64,000 bases of DNA from Bacteroidia bacterium (GTDB taxonomy: Bacteria; Bacteroidota; Bacteroidia; Flavobacteriales; Flavobacteriaceae): positions 17,885 through 81,884 of the forward strand of contig JAUIKY010000010.1 of assembly GCA_030430535.1 (NCBI GenBank). Reading direction: 5' to 3'. Position 1 is the first letter of the stretch. Every line of letters starts with the position of its first letter. Shown in pieces: positions 8,296-17,391 of the stretch. Under the pieces are notes generated by a model. It was not told the origin of the DNA. It ran no database searches and worked only from the letters and a program-made list of their open reading frames with translations. A program made the translations under genes and the position numbers.

Positions 8296-11200
8296 ATGAA
8301 AAAGAAAATACTACTTACACTGTTGTTCATTTCGGCAGTGACATTTGCACAGCAGAAAAATTATAAAATCACTTGGAAAGGAGCTAAAAGTCTTTCTGTT
8401 GGTAGTGTATCCGTACAAGTTCCGGCTTTTGACGATGCTTTTTTTGCGTTCGATTTTAATGATGGTTTGCAGTTTGTCGATCAATGGAATGAAAAAACCA
8501 CCGTTGATGAAAATTCAGCCTCCATAAGCAATGTGTCGTATCAGCCTATTTCAAAAAATGAATTAAAGGATTTAGATGTTGCTACAATTCCAAATGGATT
8601 GACTTTCAGCTTAAAAAATTCAACAGCGCGTGATAAAAAACATGTTTTGTTTCGTTTGTCTCCCATTTTGAAAGATGACAACGGACAGTTTAAAAAAGTG
8701 ATATCTTTTCAGCTAAACTATAAATTAGGGCAAACCAGAGTACGGAATGCCGTTTCGGCTAGAAAGGCTGCAACAATTAAAACGGTTTCCAATTCGGTGC
8801 TGAGTTCTGGTGAATGGTACAGGTTTTATATCGATACTACAGGCGTTTTTAAACTGTCAAAAAGTTTTTTACAGCGCTTGGGCGTAAATGTTAATAGTGT
8901 GGATCCCCGAACTATAAAGTTGTTTGGGCATGGTGGGCGTATGGCACCCCATTCCAACGCAGTAGCTTATCCATTCGATGTGCCCGAAAATGCTATTAAG
9001 TTTGTAGGAGAGGAAGATGGCGTTTTTAACGATAGCGACTATATTTTATTTTATGGCGAAGGGCCAAAGGGCTATAACAGCGATAGTAGAACACATATAA
9101 ATTGCTATACCGATAAAACGTATTATTACATTAATGTGGGTTCGGGCACAGGTAAGCGCATTCAAGCATTTGCCCAGCCTTCCGCTGCACCGGATGTGGT
9201 GATTGATACTTATGAAGATTATCAATTTCATGAAGTGGACGAATATAATTTGGTGTCGTTGGGCAGGCGCTGGTTTGGCGACCGTTTTGATGTGGAAAGC
9301 AAAAAGGCTTTTCATTTCGATTTTCCGGACTTGGTAACCAATCAACCCATCAGGCTATCGGTTGTTGCTGCAGCAACGGGAAACCTTGGTAGTGCCATGA
9401 ACGTAAGGGTGAATGGAAACAACCAAGTGGCGTTGGCGTTTTCAGGGGTAAGCAGTCCTACCTATGCTAGTGGGGCCACTTTTAGTGGAGATGTTAATGT
9501 GACTTCGCCTAATGTTTCAGTGGAATTGGAATTTGACAACCGAGGAAATCCCAGCACACTGGGGTATTTGGATTATGTGTCGGTTGAAGCGACCAGAAGT
9601 TTGAATTTCAGTGGGAAACAGTTTAAGTTTAAAAACAGTGCCGTGGCTTTAGCTTCGGGCGTTGGGCAGTATAATATCAGTAATGCTTCCAATCTTTCAG
9701 AAATTTGGGACGTTACTGATATTTACAATGTTTCAAATTTTGTGAATACCGACAACAGTTCCACCTTAAGTTTTAAATCCGCAATGGGAAGTTTAAAAAC
9801 TTATGTGGCTGTTTCGCCGTCTGATTACTTTACACCTCAATTCGATAGAACTACTACGGTGGCCAACCAAAATATAAAAGGCACGGTATTTCAAAATAGT
9901 CAAGGCCAGTTTCAGGATGTCGATTATTTGATTGTAGCCCCCGATAATATGGTTAACCATGCCGAACGCTTGGCGCAAATTAACAGAAATCAGTACGGCT
10001 TAAATGTAAAGGTGTTCAGTCTTACTGAAATTTACAACGAGTTTAGTTCTGGCAATCCCGATATTGCTGCGATTAGAAATATGGTCAAGTACGTTTACGA
10101 TAATGCCAGTTCGCCAGAAAATAGGGTTAAATACTTGTGTTTGTTTGGCGATGCTTCTTTTGACTATAAAGACCGAATACCGAATAATACCAATGTGGTG
10201 CCGTCGTGGTATTCCTATAATAGCTTTAGTTTGGCCAGTTCGTTCGTTTCGGATGATTTTTACGGAATGATGGACGACAACGAAGGCATGATGGGGACTT
10301 CCGAAGGGCTCGATATCGCTGTTGGAAGAATATTGGCCGATACACCGCAGCGCGCAAAAGTATTGGTAGATAAAATAGAGTCATACTATGTTAAAGAAGC
10401 TTTTGGAAGTTGGCGCAATAATTTTGTGGTGATTTCTGATGATGTAGATCAAGACTGGGAAGGTTTGCTTCAGGAAACCACAGATGAGGTGGGTAATTTA
10501 GTAACCAATGAAAAGCCTTTTATGAATGTGGTTAAAATACACTCGGATGCTTTTCAGCAGGAGTTTTCAGCTGGTGGCGAACGGTATCCCGCGGTAACCA
10601 CCGAAATTGCCAATGCCGTTGATAATGGGGCTTTAGTTGTTAATTATTTTGGGCACGGCGGTGAAGATGGCTTGGCAGAAGAGCGTATTCTGCTTAAACC
10701 AGATGTGGAGAACTTCCGCAATTTCAATAAACTTAACTGTTTTGTTACCGTAACTTGTGAATTTACTAGGTTTGATAATCCGTTTAGGCAAACAGCTGGA
10801 GAGTTTACCTATTGGAACGAGCGTGCCGGAGCCATTGGTTTAATTACCACTACCAGACAGATTTTTGTAAGTTTTGCGATTAACTTTAATAGTATTTTAG
10901 GAGAATACTTGTTTTCGTATAGCGATAACGATACTTACAGCGATTATGAGTACCCTTCTATGGCTGAGGCATTAAGATTGGCCAAAAGCGACCCGGCTGT
11001 TTCCGGTTCCAGTCAAAAACGTTTGATATTTTTTATTGGCGATCCAGCCATGAAATTGGCGTTTCCGCAGCCAAGCGTTAGGCTAACGGAAATTAACGAT
11101 GTGCCCATTGCGCAAGCCACCGATACTTTAAAAGCCTTAAGTTACGTAAAACTGGCTGGCGAAGTCACCGGCCTGTCGGGCAATTTGCTCTCCGACTACA

Positions 11201-12183
11201 ATGGTACACTTTCAACCACCATTTACGATAAAGATATTGAACGCCAAACCTTAGCGAATGATGGTACTAGATTGAATGGCGAATTGGTGAAACTCGATTT
11301 TAAAACCCTTGGCGAAATTATTTTTAGAGGGCAGGCTTCGGTGAAAAACGGACAATTTGAGTTCGATTTTGTAGTGCCAAAAGACATCGGTATTCCTGTT
11401 GGTTTTGGTAAGGTGAGCTTTTATGCCAAAAACCAAGAGCTGACGCAAGACCGATCGGGCGCGAGTGTTAACACGGTTAAAATTGGAGGCCTCAATGAAA
11501 ATGCCGAAGAAGACAATATAGGGCCGGTGATTGCCCTTTACATGAACGACGAAAGTTTCGTTTCGGGTGGAATCACTAACGAATCGCCCACCTTGTTAGC
11601 CAAATTGGAAGATGCCAACGGCATAAACACGGCCAGTGGCATTGGGCACGATATTGTGGCTATTTTGGATGGCGATGAAACCAACCCGATTATTTTAAAT
11701 GATTATTACCAAACCGAGGTGGACGATTACACCAAAGGTCTCGTTAATTTCCCGATGCGTGATTTAGAGCCCGGTTTACACACTTTAACCCTCAAGGCTT
11801 GGGATGTTTACAACAATTCGGCAACTTCCGAAATCCAATTCATCGTATTCGATAAAGACCAAGATTTGGTCATTAATAATGTGCTAAATTATCCCAATCC
11901 GTTTGTGAATTACACAGAATTTTGGTTCAATCACAATAGTTCGGAGGCTTTAGACGTTTCTATACAGATATTCACCGTTTCAGGGAAATTGGTGAGAACC
12001 CTTAACGGACAAACCTCGGGTGGGGCCATAACCAATAGTTCGTTGTCCCGTGATTTGGTTTGGGATGGCCGTGACGATTTTGGTGATAAAATAGGAAAGG
12101 GCGTTTATGTTTATAAATTAAGGGTACGCTCCAATCTCTTGAACAAAACGGTCGAAAAAATTGAAAAGCTTGTTATACTCTAA
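8296..12183 (+). CDS. porU: Type IX secretion system sortase PorU
   Basis: A 1295-residue surface sortase that cuts the C-terminal signal of type IX cargo and attaches it to lipopolysaccharide. It has an N-terminal signal peptide (MKKKILLTLLFISAVTFAQ). The gingipain-like C25 peptidase domain carries the expected His in NYFGHGGEDG (H787) and Cys in TVTCEFTRFDNP (C821). The C-terminus contains YPNPFVNYTEFWF and VSIQIFTVSGKLVRTL, the PorU form of a CTD-like sandwich. Length is normal. It starts at an ATG directly before the signal peptide and is followed by porV 33 bases downstream, the usual partner in the attachment complex. Confidence 0.95.
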   Translation: MKKKILLTLLFISAVTFAQQKNYKITWKGAKSLSVGSVSVQVPAFDDAFFAFDFNDGLQFVDQWNEKTTVDENSASISNVSYQPISKNELKDLDVATIPNGLTFSLKNSTARDKKHVLFRLSPILKDDNGQFKKVISFQLNYKLGQTRVRNAVSARKAATIKTVSNSVLSSGEWYRFYIDTTGVFKLSKSFLQRLGVNVNSVDPRTIKLFGHGGRMAPHSNAVAYPFDVPENAIKFVGEEDGVFNDSDYILFYGEGPKGYNSDSRTHINCYTDKTYYYINVGSGTGKRIQAFAQPSAAPDVVIDTYEDYQFHEVDEYNLVSLGRRWFGDRFDVESKKAFHFDFPDLVTNQPIRLSVVAAATGNLGSAMNVRVNGNNQVALAFSGVSSPTYASGATFSGDVNVTSPNVSVELEFDNRGNPSTLGYLDYVSVEATRSLNFSGKQFKFKNSAVALASGVGQYNISNASNLSEIWDVTDIYNVSNFVNTDNSSTLSFKSAMGSLKTYVAVSPSDYFTPQFDRTTTVANQNIKGTVFQNSQGQFQDVDYLIVAPDNMVNHAERLAQINRNQYGLNVKVFSLTEIYNEFSSGNPDIAAIRNMVKYVYDNASSPENRVKYLCLFGDASFDYKDRIPNNTNVVPSWYSYNSFSLASSFVSDDFYGMMDDNEGMMGTSEGLDIAVGRILADTPQRAKVLVDKIESYYVKEAFGSWRNNFVVISDDVDQDWEGLLQETTDEVGNLVTNEKPFMNVVKIHSDAFQQEFSAGGERYPAVTTEIANAVDNGALVVNYFGHGGEDGLAEERILLKPDVENFRNFNKLNCFVTVTCEFTRFDNPFRQTAGEFTYWNERAGAIGLITTTRQIFVSFAINFNSILGEYLFSYSDNDTYSDYEYPSMAEALRLAKSDPAVSGSSQKRLIFFIGDPAMKLAFPQPSVRLTEINDVPIAQATDTLKALSYVKLAGEVTGLSGNLLSDYNGTLSTTIYDKDIERQTLANDGTRLNGELVKLDFKTLGEIIFRGQASVKNGQFEFDFVVPKDIGIPVGFGKVSFYAKNQELTQDRSGASVNTVKIGGLNENAEEDNIGPVIALYMNDESFVSGGITNESPTLLAKLEDANGINTASGIGHDIVAILDGDETNPIILNDYYQTEVDDYTKGLVNFPMRDLEPGLHTLTLKAWDVYNNSATSEIQFIVFDKDQDLVINNVLNYPNPFVNYTEFWFNHNSSEALDVSIQIFTVSGKLVRTLNGQTSGGAITNSSLSRDLVWDGRDDFGDKIGKGVYVYKLRVRSNLLNKTVEKIEKLVIL

Positions 12184-12216
12184 AAAAAATTATATTTGCT
12201 AACTAAAAATGAATTC

Positions 12217-13458
12217 ATGAAGAATAGAATATTGCTATTATTAGCATTTGCTTTTGCCCTAAAAACCAATGCCCAAGAAACTACCGTGATTATACCTAAC
12301 GAAAACGATTCGAGGGTAATTACAACAGGCGTGCCGTTTGTGCTTATAGCGCCAGATGCGCGTGCAGCAGGTATGGGCGATATGGGGGTGGCCACTAGTG
12401 TTGATGCCTTTTCACAACAATGGAACTCATCAAAGTATGCTTTTTCAGAAACCAAATCGGGTATCGGGGTAAGTTATACGCCTTATTTGAGTAAATTGGT
12501 GAACGATATTTTCTTAGGAAACCTAACTTATTTCAATCGTTTGGATGAACGTAGTGCCTTTGGGGTGAGTTTGAAATATTTTTCTTTGGGCGATATTGAA
12601 TTTGTTCCAGATGAATTTTCAGAACCTTTAATTCAGCGTCCGAATGAATTGACGATTGATGCATCCTACGCCTTGCGTTTGTCCGATCAATTTGCAATGT
12701 CGGTAGCTATGCGTTATTTGCGTTCCGATTTACGGTTGAATGGCGTTGATGGGGATGCTACGGCAGCCAATACTTTTGGAGTGGATATTTCAGGATATTA
12801 CCAAAGTGAAGAGCAAGCCTATTCCGATTTTAACGGAAGATGGCGTGGTGGTTTTGCCATCCAAAACGTGGGGCCAAAATTTAAGTACGATGAAGGCGGA
12901 ACAGAAAACTTTCAGCCAACCAACTTACGCTTAGGTGGTGGTTTCGATTTTATTTTCGACGATTACAATAAAGTGTCGGTAACTGCCGAAGTGGCAAAGT
13001 TATTGGTGCCAACACCTCCAAAATTAGGAACGGAAATTGTTTTTGATGACCAAAATGGAAATGGCACTTACGAAGAGGGTGAAGACAATTTAATTAGGGA
13101 AACCGAAAACGTTATTTACGAAGGTCAGTCTCAAGACGTTAGCTTTTTATCTGGAATATTCCAATCTTTTGGTGATGCACCTGGCGGATTCAGTGAGGAG
13201 TTAAAAGAGTTTACTTGGGCTTTAGGTGCCGAGTATACTTATCAAGATTCGTTTGCTTTCCGTGGAGGTTATTTCAACGAAAGCGAAGAAAAAGGCGCTA
13301 GAAAATTTTTGGCTTTAGGTGCTGGATTTAAAGCGAATGTGGTGAATATCGATTTGTCGTATCTGTTCTCGGCTTCAAAAGTGCAAAGTCCGTTAGAAGG
13401 TACATTGCGTTTTTCACTGACGTTCAATATTGGGGCTGGAGAGTATTATGAATACTAG
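12217..13458 (+). CDS. porV: Type IX secretion outer-membrane shuttle protein PorV (LptO)
   Basis: About 413 residues, a FadL-like outer-membrane beta-barrel that carries cargo from the translocon to the PorU sortase. The ATG at 12217 (MKNRILLLLAFAFALKTNAQ) begins the signal peptide; an in-frame start at 12196 would put seven extra residues before it and is less likely. PDARAAGMGDMGVATS near the N-terminus and alternating strand patterns such as LRLGGGFDFIFDDYNK are characteristic. It ends in an aromatic residue-rich segment (FNIGAGEYYEY), as expected for an outer-membrane barrel. It follows porU and is probably cotranscribed with it. Confidence 0.93.
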   Translation: MKNRILLLLAFAFALKTNAQETTVIIPNENDSRVITTGVPFVLIAPDARAAGMGDMGVATSVDAFSQQWNSSKYAFSETKSGIGVSYTPYLSKLVNDIFLGNLTYFNRLDERSAFGVSLKYFSLGDIEFVPDEFSEPLIQRPNELTIDASYALRLSDQFAMSVAMRYLRSDLRLNGVDGDATAANTFGVDISGYYQSEEQAYSDFNGRWRGGFAIQNVGPKFKYDEGGTENFQPTNLRLGGGFDFIFDDYNKVSVTAEVAKLLVPTPPKLGTEIVFDDQNGNGTYEEGEDNLIRETENVIYEGQSQDVSFLSGIFQSFGDAPGGFSEELKEFTWALGAEYTYQDSFAFRGGYFNESEEKGARKFLALGAGFKANVVNIDLSYLFSASKVQSPLEGTLRFSLTFNIGAGEYYEY

Positions 13459-13495
13459 AAAAGTACAGACACGTTGTGTGATTTTCTAAAATTCA

Positions 13496-13656
13496 TCAGT
13501 TCGAGTGAATTTTTCGATTGAAATGAGAAATAATTTGTATCGAGAATTGGAATTTTAGAAACAAAAAGTTCTCGATATGATTTTTTAAGCTCCGCTTAGG
13601 TATCTTCAATCAAAATGTATTTTGATTTCAATAATCTCAAAATCTACTCGAACTGA
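13496..13656. repeat. MITE-like inverted-repeat element
   Basis: The 161-base unit is bounded by perfect 11-bp terminal inverted repeats: TCAGTTCGAGT (13496-13506) and ACTCGAACTGA (13646-13656). Inside lies a second inverted pair, TATCGAGAA (about 13539-13547) and TTCTCGATA (about 13569-13577). The same TTCTCGATAC word recurs in the hairpin at 17200-17244. It has no coding capacity. From memory, similar TCGAGTG/TTCTCGATAC repeats are scattered in flavobacterial genomes; this needs a search. Confidence 0.7.
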
Positions 13657-13703
13657 GGACTAAATAACATTTTTAGTTCAAAAAACACATATCGGTTATT
13701 GAT

Positions 13704-13738
13704 ACAAAAAAAACTATGGCTTCGGCTATAGTTTTTTT
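13704..13738 (+). terminator. Intrinsic terminator downstream of porV
   Basis: ACTATGGC, loop TTCG, GCTATAGT with one G-U pair, flanked by A7 and T7. A stable UUCG-type loop makes this a strong terminator, possibly bidirectional. Confidence 0.8.
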
Positions 13739-13781
13739 GTTTAAAGGAGTTTCTTAAATTTACCGAACACGCACCCAACAG

Positions 13782-14264
13782 ATGAAAGAAATAAAAATAG
13801 AAACGACATTAAAGCTTTTTGAAAGTGTGGATGAACTGCCAACCGAAGTTTATAACCTAATGCAAAGTGCCGTTGAAGCCAGAAAAAGGGCTTATGCGCC
13901 CTATTCCAATTTTAATGTGGGTGCAGCCATTTTGCTTGATAACGGCGAAGTGATTACCGGAAACAACCAAGAAAATGCATCCTATCCTTCAGGACTTTGT
14001 GCCGAACGAACAGCCGTTTACTATGCAGGGGCACAATTCCCCGATGCTAAGATTTTAAAAATGGCTATTTGTGCGGGATCAAAAACCCATATAACCCAAA
14101 CACCCATTCCGCCATGTGGCGCCTGCAGGCAGGCCATTTCAGAATACGAAATCAAACAAAACACACCCATCGAAATTTATTTTATGGGAGAAACGGGGCA
14201 GATTGCCCAATCCCATTCCCTAAAAAACCTCTTGCCTTTTATGTTCGATAAGTCTGTGCTTTAG
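13782..14264 (+). CDS. cdd: Cytidine deaminase
   Basis: A 160-residue zinc enzyme that deaminates (deoxy)cytidine to (deoxy)uridine in pyrimidine salvage. AYAPYSNFNVGAAILL and the zinc and catalytic motifs CAERTAVYYAG and PPCGACRQAISEY are all present; Cys, Glu and the paired Cys residues are intact. Size is close to the tetrameric ~135-residue form with a short N-terminal extension. The ATG at 13782 follows a terminator, so it is expressed independently of porV. Next downstream is pdhA, 206 bases away. Confidence 0.94.
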   Translation: MKEIKIETTLKLFESVDELPTEVYNLMQSAVEARKRAYAPYSNFNVGAAILLDNGEVITGNNQENASYPSGLCAERTAVYYAGAQFPDAKILKMAICAGSKTHITQTPIPPCGACRQAISEYEIKQNTPIEIYFMGETGQIAQSHSLKNLLPFMFDKSVL

Positions 14265-14429
14265 TTGGTTTTAAAGCGGTTCAACATGAATGTAATCGAT
14301 TAAATTTTGAATAAATCTACAATTGGCTAAAAAATATTGTTAAATATTTAAAGAAGCAAGGTAGAAGTAAAATATTTGCATTTTTTTTACTTAAATGAAA
14401 TTGGGCTTTTTCAATACGGCACAATGTGT

Positions 14430-14437
14430 TACTTTTG
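14430..14437 (+). promoter_or_regulatory. -7 box for the pdhA-E2 operon (TACTTTTG)
   Basis: TACTTTTG matches TAnnTTTG, 33 bases before the pdhA ATG. A TTG at 14401-14403 is a weakly placed -33 candidate. Confidence 0.5.
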
Positions 14438-14470
14438 TATTTCGCTTATAAAAAATTATAAAAGTATTCC

Positions 14471-15469
14471 ATGCAAAAAATCACAAAAGAGGTTTACCTC
14501 AAATGGTATGAAGATATGTTGTTCTGGAGAAAGTTTGAAGACAAGCTAGCTGCAGTATATATTCAACAAAAAGTAAGAGGATTTCTTCACTTGTACAATG
14601 GTCAGGAAGCTGTGTTGGCAGGAGCGCTACACGCCATGGATTTGACCAAAGATAAAATGATAACTGCCTACCGTAACCACGTACAACCTATAGGTATGGG
14701 TGTGGATCCAAAACGTGTAATGGCCGAATTGTATGGAAAAGGCACGGGAACCTCACAAGGTTTAGGGGGATCGATGCATATCTTTTCAAAAGAGCACCGT
14801 TTTTATGGTGGTCATGGTATTGTTGGTGGCCAAATTCCTTTAGGAGCAGGTATCGCTTTTGGAGATAAGTACCACGGTAGCGATGCCGTTACCTTGTGCT
14901 GCTTTGGTGATGGTGCTGCCCGTCAAGGGTCGCTTCACGAAGCCTTTAACTTGGCTATGCTTTGGAAATTGCCAGTAGTATTTGTTTGTGAAAACAACGG
15001 GTATGCTATGGGAACTTCAGTAGAGAGAACAGCCAACCACACCGAAATCTGGAAATTAGGTTTGGGTTACGATATGCCTTGTGGTCCTGTAGATGGAATG
15101 AACCCGATTAAAGTGGCCGAAGCATTTGATGAAGCCATCCAAAGAGGACGCCGTGGTGAAGGCCCAACATTTTTGGAACTTAAAACTTACCGCTATAGAG
15201 GGCACTCTATGAGTGATGCGCAACATTATAGAACCAAGGAAGAAGTTGAGGAATACAAGAAAATTGATCCGATAACCCAGGTTAAGGATGTTATTCTTAA
15301 AAAGAAATATGCTACCGAAGACCAAATAAAGGAAATAGATAAGCGAGTAAAGGATCGCGTTTCAGAATGTGAAAAATTTGCAGAAGAATCACCTTGGCCA
15401 GAAAAGAGCGTGATGTACGATGCGGTTTACGAGCAAGAAGATTATCCATTTATTCAACACAAAATATAA
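14471..15469 (+). CDS. pdhA: Pyruvate dehydrogenase E1 component, alpha subunit
   Basis: A 332-residue thiamine-diphosphate-dependent subunit that decarboxylates pyruvate together with E1-beta. The substrate-binding segment AYRNHVQPIGMG and GGHGIVGGQIPLGAGIAF are present. The TPP/Mg motif starts at GDGAARQGSLHEAFNLA and ends with CENNGYAMGT. YRYRGHSMSDAQHYRTKEE is the phosphorylation-loop region. Length is normal for the alpha subunit of the heterotetrameric E1. The E2 gene begins three bases after its stop. No E1-beta gene is in the window, so that subunit must be encoded elsewhere. Confidence 0.95.
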   Translation: MQKITKEVYLKWYEDMLFWRKFEDKLAAVYIQQKVRGFLHLYNGQEAVLAGALHAMDLTKDKMITAYRNHVQPIGMGVDPKRVMAELYGKGTGTSQGLGGSMHIFSKEHRFYGGHGIVGGQIPLGAGIAFGDKYHGSDAVTLCCFGDGAARQGSLHEAFNLAMLWKLPVVFVCENNGYAMGTSVERTANHTEIWKLGLGYDMPCGPVDGMNPIKVAEAFDEAIQRGRRGEGPTFLELKTYRYRGHSMSDAQHYRTKEEVEEYKKIDPITQVKDVILKKKYATEDQIKEIDKRVKDRVSECEKFAEESPWPEKSVMYDAVYEQEDYPFIQHKI

Positions 15470-15472
15470 ACT

Positions 15473-17107
15473 ATGGCAATAGTAGTAAATATGCCGCGTT
15501 TAAGCGATACCATGGAAGAAGGTACCGTTGCGGCTTGGTTAAAGAAAGTAGGAGATAAAGTAGAGGAAGGCGATATTTTAGCTGAAATTGAAACCGATAA
15601 AGCCACTATGGAGTTCGAATCTTTTAACGAAGGAACGTTGCTTCATATAGGTGTTCAAGAAGGCGAAACTACAAAAGTAGATGAACTTTTAGCCATTATT
15701 GGTGAAGAGGGTGAAGATATTTCTGGTTTGTTGAATGGTGGTGGTAGCGCTTCCGAGGAAACAAAAGAAGAAACCACTGAAGAGAGTGCTTCTGAAGGTT
15801 CAAATGAAGACGCTGGTTCAGCGAGCGAAGTCGAACTGCCTGAAGGTGTAATCGTGGTGACCATGCCTCGATTAAGTGATACCATGGAAGAAGGTACGGT
15901 AGCCACTTGGTTGAAAAAAGTAGGAGACAAAGTAGAGGAAGGCGATATTTTAGCTGAAATCGAAACGGATAAAGCTACTATGGAATTCGAATCGTTCCAA
16001 TCGGGTACCTTATTGGAAATCGGATTGCAGGAAGGCGAATCGGCAAAAGTAGATTCGTTATTGGCCATCATAGGCCCGGAAGGAACCGATGTTTCTGGTG
16101 TGGCTGCTAATTTTTCAGCTGGTCCGGCCAAAAAAGAAGCTGCTCCAAAACAAGAAGCGCCTAAAAAAGAAGCTCCAAAGGCAGCACCTGCAAAAACAGA
16201 AACTAAATCGAGTGCGCCCAAACCAACGCCTGTTACAGAAAACGGACGTGTGTTTGTGTCGCCATTGGCGAAGAAATTGGCCGACGAAAAAGGCATCAAC
16301 TTAACGAAAGTTCAGGGGTCTGGTGAAAACGGACGTATCGTTAAGCGCGATATTGAAAATTATGAACCAGCTGCAGCAGTTGCTGAAAGTTCAGTAGCAG
16401 TTACCGGTTTTGCTATTGCGGGCGAAGAAAAAACCGAAGAGGTAAAAAATTCTTCTATGCGTAAAGCGATTGCTAAATCTTTGGGTAATTCCAAATTTAG
16501 CGCACCGCATTTCTACTTAAATATTGAGGTGGATATGGATAATGCGATGGCTTCCCGTAAAACGATTAACGAGATTCCAGATACCAAAGTATCGTTTAAC
16601 GATATGGTGGTTAAGGCTTGTGCTATGGCATTGGTAAAGCACCCTCAAGTAAATACAACTTGGAGTGATAACGTTACTAAATTCCACAGTCACATCCATG
16701 TTGGAGTTGCCGTTGCGGTAGATGACGGTTTGGTGGTGCCAGTAATCAAGCACACCAACTCGTTGAGCTTAACGCAAATAGGTGCTTCGGTACGTGATTT
16801 AGCTGGTAAAGCTCGTAACAAGAAAATCAAGCCAGACGAAATGACCGGCAGTACCTTTACAGTGTCTAACTTAGGTATGTTCGGTATTGAAAGTTTTACA
16901 TCGATTATAAATCAACCAAACTCTGCTATTTTATCGGTAGGAGCAATTGTTCAAAAACCAGTGGTTAAAAACGGACAAATTGTAGTTGGTAATACGATGA
17001 TGTTAACTTTGGCTTGCGATCACCGTACTGTTGACGGTGCCGTAGGTGCGCAGTTTTTGCAAACATTAAAAACATTTATTGAGAATCCTGTAACTATGAT
17101 TGCGTAG
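15473..17107 (+). CDS. pdhC: Dihydrolipoamide acetyltransferase, pyruvate dehydrogenase E2
   Basis: A 544-residue E2 core. There are two N-terminal lipoyl domains (about 1-80 and 125-205), each with the lipoylation motif EIETDKATMEFES and nearly identical to the other. A Ser/Glu-rich linker separates them, and an Ala/Pro/Lys-rich hinge follows. The E3-binding domain is at VFVSPLAKKLADEKGI, and the acyltransferase core ends with the catalytic DHRTVDGAVGAQFLQ. It transfers the acetyl group from lipoyl to CoA. It is cotranscribed with pdhA. The linker contains the word CAGCGAGCGAAGTCGAACTG (about 15828-15847), which resembles the dispersed repeat found elsewhere but may be coincidence. Confidence 0.95.
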   Translation: MAIVVNMPRLSDTMEEGTVAAWLKKVGDKVEEGDILAEIETDKATMEFESFNEGTLLHIGVQEGETTKVDELLAIIGEEGEDISGLLNGGGSASEETKEETTEESASEGSNEDAGSASEVELPEGVIVVTMPRLSDTMEEGTVATWLKKVGDKVEEGDILAEIETDKATMEFESFQSGTLLEIGLQEGESAKVDSLLAIIGPEGTDVSGVAANFSAGPAKKEAAPKQEAPKKEAPKAAPAKTETKSSAPKPTPVTENGRVFVSPLAKKLADEKGINLTKVQGSGENGRIVKRDIENYEPAAAVAESSVAVTGFAIAGEEKTEEVKNSSMRKAIAKSLGNSKFSAPHFYLNIEVDMDNAMASRKTINEIPDTKVSFNDMVVKACAMALVKHPQVNTTWSDNVTKFHSHIHVGVAVAVDDGLVVPVIKHTNSLSLTQIGASVRDLAGKARNKKIKPDEMTGSTFTVSNLGMFGIESFTSIINQPNSAILSVGAIVQKPVVKNGQIVVGNTMMLTLACDHRTVDGAVGAQFLQTLKTFIENPVTMIA

Positions 17108-17133
17108 TTGTAAATCAACTCAATTTATAATAC

Positions 17134-17170
17134 AAAAGCCTGTTTCATTCATTTGATTCAGGTTTTTTTT
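17134..17170 (+). terminator. Terminator after the E2 gene
   Basis: AAAAGCCTG pairs with CAGGTTTTT (one G-U) across a 16-base loop, followed by a run of T. It lies 27 bases after the E2 stop. Confidence 0.6.
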
Positions 17171-17199
17171 ATCTTTAACCTGAATAGGGGCAAATGCGT

Positions 17200-17244
17200 C
17201 ACTTCTCGATACAAAATTCTTGTAGAATTTTGTATCGAGAAGTG
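17200..17244. repeat. Perfect 21-bp hairpin repeat
   Basis: CACTTCTCGATACAAAATTCT (17200-17220) and its exact reverse complement (17224-17244) flank a 3-base loop. The TTCTCGATAC core links it to the element at 13496-13656. A GCTGAGCTTGTCGAAGTG word at about 17281-17298 belongs to the dispersed repeat family noted in coding genes. Confidence 0.8.
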
Positions 17245-17391
17245 CGTTTTGGCAGAAATTTTCTTGTTTTCGATAGTTCTGCTGAGCTTGTCGAAGTGCG
17301 AATTCCACTCATTTCAATCGTGAAATTCACTTTAACTGGCTAAAATTTCTTATCTACTATTCACCTACATTTAGTTTTTTTAAATTTCAAT

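Larger units (their letters stand above)
13459..13781. other. 323-base intergenic region with a MITE-like repeat
   Basis: No gene. It holds an inverted-repeat element (13496-13656) and a terminator (13704-13738). The remaining sequence shows no promoter that I can support with confidence for cdd. Confidence 0.6.

Noticed and set aside
15824..15848. Dispersed-repeat-like word in the E2 linker
   Set aside because: GCGAGCGAAGTCGAACTG resembles the family, but the linker is rich in Ser/Glu codons that can produce the match by chance. It is not counted as a certain insertion.
15655..16299. 214-codon minus-strand open frame opposite the E2 gene
   Set aside because: It runs over the duplicated lipoyl domains of a clear E2 gene and its composition reflects the antisense of Glu/Lys-rich codons. 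No signal peptide or family was recognised.
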